From positions 39,293 to 103,292 of IMG/VR virus record IMGVR_UViG_3300012228_000001: a stretch of 64,000 nucleotides of DNA; one strand, written 5' to 3'. The position numbers were made by a program, and so were the translations under genes. This document shows positions 33,019 to 41,200 of this stretch, one piece after another. The stretch's first letter is position 1, and each line of letters begins with the position of its first letter. Source of the stretch: a virus. The notes under the pieces are model-generated. The model made no database searches. It had not been told where the DNA came from and saw nothing but the letters and a program-made list of their open reading frames with translations.

Positions 33019-33238
33019 TCTCGGTCACACGTCCTATCACTTCGGCAAACTGCCCCATTCGATCTACCGGCCCAATGACCACGAGCAATTCCTTGCCTCG
33101 TAGCTGCGCCAGTTCGTTGATATGCTCGCCGACATAACAATGCAGCGAAAGGGTTACGGCCTCACCCGCGCCCCCGGCCATTTTTATCGCTGAACTTGTC
33201 GGCGGTATCGCCGCCTGAAAGGTTAGAATCTCTGCCAT
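33005..33238 (-). CDS. Hypothetical small beta-rich protein
   Basis: 77 residues; very strong ribosome binding site (AAAGGAG...GGGGG). Reads like a small beta barrel (AIKMAGGAGEAVTLSLHCYV, LRGKELLVVIGPV). Not recognised; phages often encode similar 'single-strand binding-like' small proteins, but no motif supports that here. Confidence 0.6.
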   Translation of the reverse strand: MAEILTFQAAIPPTSSAIKMAGGAGEAVTLSLHCYVGEHINELAQLRGKELLVVIGPVDRMGQFAEVIGRVTENAED

Positions 33239-33365
33239 CCCCCTGTTCTCCTTTCCCGTCGCGTTCCTGTAGCCGTGCTTTGATTCGCTCCAATAGTTTC
33301 TGCGTGATCGCGTCGATCATCGGTTCGTCACTCTCGTCGATATAATCTTTTGCCTGTTCAGCCAT
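33162..33365 (-). CDS. Small charged protein
   Basis: 67 residues, start overlapping the kinase stop by 8 bases and end overlapping the next gene by 77 bases. One helix (MIDAITQKLLERIKARLQER) and a Gly/Asp-rich disordered tail. Could be an antidote-like partner of the neighbouring kinase; that is only a guess from position. Confidence 0.5.
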   Translation of the reverse strand: MAEQAKDYIDESDEPMIDAITQKLLERIKARLQERDGKGEQGDGRDSNLSGGDTADKFSDKNGRGRG

Positions 33366-34473
33366 CGCGTTTCTCCAAAAGCACCGGCTCGTGGCCCTTC
33401 GGCACGTCGTTATCGTAAGCCTCAAAAAAATCCGCGAGCTGTTTTAGCTTCTCGTATGATCTGCGATTTTTATGGTCGTGCGTGGCAATGTAACGGGGAT
33501 CGACAAACCGATGGTCGCCTTCGGGATTGACATATCGGTCTATCGCACGGGTGATTGCTTTCTCTGGCGGCAAATCGGCAAACACGACACCGACCTTGTA
33601 ACCTAGTTTTCGAAACGTATCGATCTGCGCAATGTATTGTTCAGGGGTTTTGAGCGTGCAGTCGATCAAGATGTTCTTCCGCCCCTCTTCGGCTTGGGAA
33701 ATGATCTCGCTTACAACGTCGGTCGCTTCGTCTTGGAGAAGTGCCGCGTTCCAGCCTTGATATTCCGGCAGTTGGCGCTTCACGTCGTCCGAGTCGATAT
33801 GGACGAAATCGTTGAAGCCTCGCATCTTAACGATGGTTGACTTGCCGCTGCCGGGCACCCCGCCCATGTAAATTACACTCGGTTCGGCTTGAGACGGTAT
33901 TTGGTGAAGCGCCCCTTCGATGATCCGGTTGTGGCGCTGGCGTCGCGAAGACGTGTATTCCCCCGCTTCGGTGTGCAATTCTTTGGTTTGTTTCCCGGCG
34001 TTGACCCTATCGCGCAGACTATTAAATTCTTCGTTTAACCCGCGCTCGTCGACGATCTCATCGGCAAACTGGCGCACACGCCGGGCCTCGATATCGATTA
34101 CCGTATCCGGCTTGTTCCAATCCTCTTTCTTGCCCGGCTGGACGCTGGTGCGCGGCGGCTCGGCTTTGGGCTGCTCTTGCTGTGGCTGTTGCGGCTGCGG
34201 CTGCTTTTGCACCGCGACGCCGACGTTGACCTTGCCCTGGCGCTCTTGCGGCTCTGGCTTCGGCCCGCCTTGCCAGCGGCGGACCATCGGGTTTGTCTTG
34301 GACGGAATGAGCTGCAAGCCCGGTCCCGGCGCTGCGCCAGCCTGATACGGCTTGGCGGCGGGCATGGCCTTGGACGCGCCGGACTGCTCGGCCATGATGG
34401 CGTCGACGAGCATATCGATTGCCTCGTCTTCGTCAGTCTCGTCGTTTATGCCGACTAGCGCGATTCTCTTCAT
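33358..34473 (-). CDS. Zeta-toxin-like P-loop kinase with linker-type N-terminus
   Basis: 371 residues. Residues 204-213 (GGVPGSGKST) are a Walker A; HIDSDDVKRQLPEY (225-238) and a conserved tail (HDHKNRRSYEKLKQL) fit zeta toxin/UDP-GlcNAc kinase-type proteins. Residues 53-68 (LQLIPSKTNPMVRRWQ) are a partial copy of the giant protein's linker, followed by a Gln/Pro-rich disordered stretch. In plasmids zeta toxins have an epsilon antitoxin; none is recognisable here. Inference: an injected effector acting on host nucleotide-sugar metabolism or phosphorylation. Confidence 0.75.
   Translation of the reverse strand: MKRIALVGINDETDEDEAIDMLVDAIMAEQSGASKAMPAAKPYQAGAAPGPGLQLIPSKTNPMVRRWQGGPKPEPQERQGKVNVGVAVQKQPQPQQPQQEQPKAEPPRTSVQPGKKEDWNKPDTVIDIEARRVRQFADEIVDERGLNEEFNSLRDRVNAGKQTKELHTEAGEYTSSRRQRHNRIIEGALHQIPSQAEPSVIYMGGVPGSGKSTIVKMRGFNDFVHIDSDDVKRQLPEYQGWNAALLQDEATDVVSEIISQAEEGRKNILIDCTLKTPEQYIAQIDTFRKLGYKVGVVFADLPPEKAITRAIDRYVNPEGDHRFVDPRYIATHDHKNRRSYEKLKQLADFFEAYDNDVPKGHEPVLLEKRDG
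34270..34317 (-). repeat. Partial linker copy in the zeta-like kinase
   Basis: Encodes LQLIPSKTNPMVRRWQ, aligning with the last 16 residues of the 21-residue linker at ten positions (L.L.PSK.NP.VRR.Q). Confidence 0.65.
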
Positions 34474-35228
34474 GCCGCCATCTGTATCGTTTCGTTCTTC
34501 TCAAGGTCATAGATTGCCAATTGATTTGCTTGCAGGGCGAGCTGCCGCGCCTGTTGGAAATCGTCTACAACGGTCGAGATGTCGAGATATACTTTCCCGG
34601 TCGTTTCGTCTTTCCACCCGCCGAGATAGTTCCGCGACGCCTTGATCTGATCCCAATGCTCCCGCACATAGGTCTTGACCCGCGCCCGTAGCGCTTGCGG
34701 CTCAATCGGCCCGTCGATCACTTCTTCGGTGTTCTTGGCGAGCGATAACGCATAGCCCCGGCGCGGCGCTTCTCGCTCTTTGTGGCGCACCGGGTTATAA
34801 GTGACCCCGCCCTGCTTTTGGATAACGTCAGCCAGCCCGCCACCCCGGTTGGCATGGGTGTGTTGATCGTGCCAGCCTTGCAGGTGCTTCTCCATCGGCT
34901 CAAGCCCCAATTCCCGCGATAGATGGCCCTGGCTGCCCCGTGGCGTGAAGCTACCCGAACCTGAACGTACATCATGCCTCGGCGACGGCACTAACGCGGA
35001 CGGTCCAAATTGAGAGGCGTGCCCATTGAATCGGAGCAGGCCGATAGTCTCGTTCATGGAGTACATGGCGTTTTCGATCTCTTTGGCCTTCTCGATATCC
35101 CCCGCCTTGATGGCCTGCTCGCGCTCGACTCTGGCCCCGTCCATGAACATTTCGGCCCGGTTCATAAGATCGACAAGATCGCGGTCGGCCTCGGCTGCGG
35201 CTCGGCCTGTTTCCGGTGAGGGTTCCAT
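34470..35228 (-). CDS. Polyvalent-cluster protein, unknown
   Basis: 252 residues, stop overlapping the kinase start. N-terminal helices (VDLMNRAEMFMDGARVEREQ), then a Gly/Ser/Arg-rich middle and a C-terminal alpha/beta part (VKTYVREHWDQIKASRNYLG, VYLDISTVVDDFQQA). The last part resembles a polyvalent LPD-type domain (GGW.d..TgkvYLDIS.vv.d). No catalytic motif is recognised. Confidence 0.6.
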   Translation of the reverse strand: MEPSPETGRAAAEADRDLVDLMNRAEMFMDGARVEREQAIKAGDIEKAKEIENAMYSMNETIGLLRFNGHASQFGPSALVPSPRHDVRSGSGSFTPRGSQGHLSRELGLEPMEKHLQGWHDQHTHANRGGGLADVIQKQGGVTYNPVRHKEREAPRRGYALSLAKNTEEVIDGPIEPQALRARVKTYVREHWDQIKASRNYLGGWKDETTGKVYLDISTVVDDFQQARQLALQANQLAIYDLEKNETIQMAA

Positions 35229-35229
35229 T

Positions 35230-38200
35230 TTATTGCGCCACTCCGAAAAACTCCAAGATTCTGCGGCCCAAGATGCTTTTAACGTATTGCTCCATTGCTA
35301 ATCCTACATGCACTGGATTAGCAAGCGATTTCAAAAGCGCAGGCGTGATCGCGCCGATGACCTTCATTTCGTTTTCGATCTCGGTCCAGTGCGCGTCCTC
35401 GAACGGGCTGTCGGTATAGCGGTAGTGGTGCAGAGCGATATCGCCCTTGCGCGGTGCCCGGTCTACCCGCCCAATGCCCTGATAGTAACCCGCCGCGTCC
35501 TGCGGGCGTCCGGCCTGATGGAAGGAATCGGCGGTCTGCAAGTTATGCCCGGCCTGACTTGTCTTGTCGATAAACATGATGCCCGCTTCGCCCTTGTTCT
35601 TCTCAGCGGCCCACTGCTCTTTGCGCTGTGCGACGACGCGCTCAAGCGCTTGGTCGGGGGTCAAGTTTTCTGTCTTGGCGATCTGCTCGGCTTCCTCTTT
35701 GAACTTGGCCCGCTTGTTCAGCTCGGTCAAATCGTAGGCTTTGATCTTCGCCTTGCGCAGTAGGGTGTTGAGCGCGACCCGCTGCGGTTCGCTATCGATG
35801 AAAACGACGTGGTGCGTCTTGCCCTCTTTGATCTCCGATAGGATGGTCTTGGCGACTTCCTTGGCCTTCGCGTTATCCTCGCCGCCGTGCAGATTGTTCC
35901 AGTGCCGCGTGTCCATTTCCTTCATAACCAAGTGATTGATGCGCTGACCTATCTGCGCTTTGGTCCGCCCCATGCGCTTGCCCTTGGCGGTTTCCTCTTC
36001 GGTGATCTTCGCCAGAAGCGTGTTGTAGCCAGCCTCGATCTCTTTCTGCCGGGCGATCTGCATTTGGCTACGCTTGACGGTGTGATCGTTGGTGACGACC
36101 TTGTACGGCTTATCGCCCGCTTTGCCGCTTTCGGTTCGTGTCTTGAATTGATCGCCGGAAACGTAGGGCGATATTTTCTGGAAAATTTGCTGTTGGATCG
36201 CTTCGTCTTGCGCGTTGGTGCCGTTGCCGCCGCCCGCGTACATGCGGCCAAAGCCGACCTTGCTGCCGATCTTGGAATGAAAAATCGGGTTCCCTTGAGA
36301 GCCGTCTTTTTTCCTCTGATACCCGGCAAATTCTTTCGTCGCCCAATTGACCCACTCGTAAATTTCGTCCAACGATTCGCGGGCCGGTGATGCCGATAGC
36401 GCGACGCGATGTTTGAACGGGATGTTGACGATGCGCTTTGCCGCCGAGCCTAACCGTTCCGACGTTTGGCTTTTCAAGTTCTGCGGTTCGTCGATACTGG
36501 CAAAGTCAAACCCGTGGCCGGTGATCGCGTCAACGTCCCACTGCGAGCGCAGCGCGTCCGAATGCGAGGCGATGACGAGCTGGCCGGGCTTGATCTGTTT
36601 CCAAAATTTCTGCCTTTCTTCCTTGGTCGTTTTCTCTGGAATGACGAGAATGTCTAAATCGGTCGCCCGGTGAAGCTGATCCGCCCATTGCGCCGTCAAG
36701 CCATCCGGGCAAAGCACGATGCCTTTGTAGTGCGGGTTTTTGGCGAGCAAGTGCGACCACCAGCCCGCCGTCGTGAGAGTCTTGCCAGCGCCGGTCGTGC
36801 GCGTGAGAAGACCGCCGCCCGTCTTGTTGAGCCAGTTGATATCGTTGCGCTGCGGCAAGCGTAACGCGAAATCCTCTTTTACGCCCGCGTCGTTTATCCA
36901 TTCGCGTTTGAAGTGCGGCGGGCGGTCCATCGGCGTGAAAGGCGTATTATCGGTCTTGATCTTGTTCAGCTCGGCGACTTCCCTGCTGAGAATCGGCGAT
37001 TGCGTGCCCCACCGATTTGCAAGATAGCTGGCGTTCCCGGTGATCTGATATTGGAGAATCGCTTCCCCGGTCGTCGCGTCGGTGCCGATAATGTTGTGCG
37101 CGATCTTGATCTGTTCGGGAATTTTGCTTGGCGAAACGTTCAGCTTTTCTTTGAGAATCCGATAGGCGTTGTCTTTCGACATGCCGACGTTGATCGTGAC
37201 TCGCTCGTCAATACCGGCCTGCGCATGCTTCATGGCAAGCAACAGCGATCCGCTGGCCGCGAGCGATCCGTAAGCCCGCCCGATGTTCTGCCGCCGCTGT
37301 AAAATGTTGTATGCCTCTTGGCGCATGATCGTCGCTTCGGCGGTCAACTCGCCGTTTGCCTTCTGGCGCTGAATTTCCTGATACGTCGCCTTGAGTTTCT
37401 TGTCTTCGTCGAGCGCCTTTTGCTCCTGTGCTAGTAGGTTTGTCTTGTTGTCGTTTTCGATTGCCTGAATGATCGCGGTGATCGACTGGCCTTTAAGCTG
37501 GCGCTGGCGGGCTTGGCCGACAAGCCAGTAGCCGACTATCGATGCGGTCACTTGAGGCGAGAAGGCGTCCGACAACCGGCCAACGTCAAGTTCGATGCCG
37601 GTATGCTTTCCCACTAATCCTGTAAGTGCAGCCGCAGCCGCGCCGCTGACAAAGCCCTTGCGGCGCTTTAATAAACCATTGAGATATTCGCTGCCGCCGT
37701 TGGCGACCGCGCCGTTGAGCGCATAGCCGACTTCATCGTTCCAATGTTCATGGACGACGCTGTAAAACGATTCGTCGCCGTTGATCTTGGTCCGCGCCGC
37801 GTAGCGTTCAAGGGCGTTGCGCACGTCTTCATCGGTGACTCGCTCCACGGCACTCTGGCGCAGCGCTTCGAGGGCGTTGGCTACGACGACCGTTTCGGGG
37901 CGGGGGAGTCGCGGCGGAATGATTTTGAGAATCTCTTTCTTTTCCGCCATTGCGCGGGTGAACGCATTGAAATCGTCGAGCGCGGTCTTGGCCGCTTCCT
38001 TGTCTTGGGTCAACAGGACTCTATCAAGCGGATCGCGGGCCTTCTTGGTTGGGATGATTACGATGGCGTCTTTCTTTGCCTCTTCGCGCAGCTCTTGATT
38101 TTCCTCGCGGCGCTTTGCCGCCTGCGCGGCTTTCTTGTGCATGTCTTCGGTAGTGGCGAGTTCCACTTCCTGCGGCGTATTGGCTTGGAGCGGCACTTCC

Positions 38201-41200
38201 GGCGCTTCCATTTCAAGCGGCTGCTCGTCGCGGGCAACGACTTCTTGGATCGCTTCGATATTCGCGAACCGATCATCTATCGCCTGCGCAGCTTCTTCTG
38301 CCGTGTTGAACGTGCCAATCACATTGTCGTCGCCAACGTAGGCGTCATAGACCGCCGCCGTGCTGTCGCCCTCGGCTTCACGCGGCACAACCGCCGCTGA
38401 CGCCGCTTCAACCGTTTCGCTGTCCCTAATCCACATGGGTTCATTGGGTGTTGGGCCAACGTCAGCCTTCCAACCTTCGGGCGGCTTGTCCGGCACTGCC
38501 GATAGCGGCGTGCCCGCGAGCGGCTCTTCGCGTTCCGGCTTGGGCGGGTGAATGATCTCTTCCAAAACTTTCTTGTAATAGTTGAACTTCCGAAGCGCCG
38601 CCTCGCGCTGCATGCGCTTCATAATCTGATCTTGGACCTTGGCGACGGTCTTGGCGTAGCCCTCGATCAACGATTCTTCCATCCCGGCATTCGTCGCTTG
38701 GCGCTTGGCGCTCTCGACGACTACTTTCTGTTGGACTTGGGTGAGACCGAGTTTGGATATGCCGACCGACTCCAAAAACTTCTGTTCAAGTTCTTTCGTC
38801 TTGGCGCTGGCCTCGTGGCGGACTTCTTTAAGCTTTGCCTCGTAGGGTGCGCGTTCTTCGCGGCGCTTCTCGTATGCCGCCCATTGTTCTACGTCTTTGC
38901 GCTGCTCTTTCAACGCGCCCATCTGGAAACTCGCGTGCGCCAGCCCGGACTCTTCTTGCCAGTCGCCGACTTTGTAACCAGCACGACGCGCTTCGCCCGG
39001 ATCGATGACGGCCTGATTGTCGGCCCGCTTGGTGATTAAGATATGGCGACCGGCGAGCGGCGAACTTGGATCGGTTACGGTAATCCAAACGGACGCGCCG
39101 ACCGGCACGTTGGCCCAATCAATCTTGTTGCTGCCGGGAAGATGCGGCGTTGAGATAATGCCTTTGCGCACCGATGGCATGATCGCGAAGATGACGTTGC
39201 CAAGCTTGACGCCGTTGGGCGTCGGCGTGACGACGAACGCAACGCTTTTCTTGATAGGCTTGGCGACCTTGGCGGCATACTCGGCTTCCATCCAAACATC
39301 CTTGAATTTATCGCTCGCGTGCATACGGTAAATCTGCTGGCGTGTCATGCGCAAACCGATCTTTGCCAGGGCCGCTTCGGTGGCCGTAATCATCTTTCGC
39401 CAACCGTCGTCTGTGCTCAAATTAAACGAGCTAGATTTAACCGTCTTGAGCTGTTCCTTGATTTTATCTTCGAGCGCATTCTGTGCCGCCAGCCCCGGAT
39501 TGCGCCGGTGCATTTCGGCCCATCGTGCTTCACGACGCGCCTTAGCCTCGGCCATGTATTGCGCGTCCAGCTCTTCATCGGTTTGATGGCGCATGACTGA
39601 GGGATTTTTCTTCGATGGCTTGAGCGGCAAGTCGCGGATCGCCTTGTCAATCTCCACGTCGCGTGCGCGGATAAAATGTTCGGGGTGATCCTTTGGATGA
39701 TAGCCGCGCTCGCCGTGCTCTTCGTTGCCGTAGAAAGACTCGGAGAATTTGCCGAACGCCGGGTCGGTGACACTGCCCTGCGGGTTTTTATGCTTGTACG
39801 CTCTTTGAATCGCGGCGTTGTGATCGAGCCAAGACGAATGCACCGTGCCGTCTTTGAGCCGTACCGCCCGAAACGCGCCGGGGGGGATGGCCGGTTGCCG
39901 TGGCGGGGCGTTCCACTCCATGCGGTTGCTTCCCTGATGCCGCATGACTGCCGGGTTCTTCTTCGAGGGTGATAGCGGCAAATCGCCGATTGCTTTCTTC
40001 GCGTGATCCATGAAGCGGAAATCTTTGCCGCTCCAATTGTCATGCCAGCAATTCTCGCATACTGACGCATGCTGCCCGGTTGCCGAGTTCTGATACTGCG
40101 CGTGTCTAGTCCGCTCGCCGCAATTCTCGCAGTTGTCGTCGTGTTCACGAATCAGCGAATGCAACTCGCCGCCCATCTTGAGCGGGTTCTTGCCGACAAG
40201 CTGGTGACGGCGCACTGCGGGGTTTGACGGAGCTGGCAGTAACGGAAGATTCCCTATCGCCTTGATGGCGATGACAATGCCCTTCCACAATGAAGTGCTA
40301 GGGCCGCATTTCTTCATCGTGCGATAGAGAGAAAAATCATTCTCCATAAACTCGCGCATGGAGAATTCGTAGTACCGATTCTTTGAGCGGTTATCGGATG
40401 AAAAGTCTAAAACGACCGTTTGCTTTGGTGCCTGCGGGAATTTTCTAAGACTTGCCATAATACAGTCTTCCACAATACGGAATGCGCTTTCGGTTCCGAC
40501 TTCGTAATCAAAGGACGCACCACGCCTCACCCAACCATCTGTAAGCAATTTCCTAATGCTACGTTCACCGTCGCCCCGCGGTCGCCCATGTATGGCGATA
40601 TTGGCTATGTCTTCGTGTTCCTGGCGACCACCATGATAAAACGGTTTTCCTACCGCTTTCCTATCTGGCGTGATGAATGCGCCGGACCACAACTCATCTG
40701 TGATCGGCACACCTGCCCGTCCAAGATTATTTTTGTATTTCTCAAGCTGCGCGTCTGAGTGTTGCACCGGGCTGACTTCGCGCTGTTGCGTAACGGGTTT
40801 GTTTAATTGCTGGTGTCGCTTCACCGTTGGATTCTTTTTCGATGGAAGCAAGGGCAAGTCGCGGATCGCCTTCCACGCATCGGGCAACGCGGAGTACACT
40901 TTCGGCTTCCAAGGTTTCTCCCGGTAATCGAAATCGAGCGAGCCGAGTTTCTTGTCGAGCGCTTCAAGAATCTTGTCTTCGTTCTTGAGAACGCCGCGAT
41001 GAAAAATTTCGCTGTCTTTGTCGCCCATGATAGCCTTCGCCAGTAAGTGCCGAGCCTTTGCCTTTTGTTCGTTGACGCATAGCTTGAAAATCTTCTCGTG
41101 CGGAACGTGAGCGTTAAACTTGAATTCGCCGTTCCAATCGCCCATGTCGAGCAAAAAGTCCCTGCCGATCTTCTCGCCGTTGATTCTAAACCGGGCAATG

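Noticed and set aside
37744-38400. 218-codon plus-strand frame and others inside the giant gene
   Set aside because: All are antisense or shifted shadows of the 2770-residue gene.
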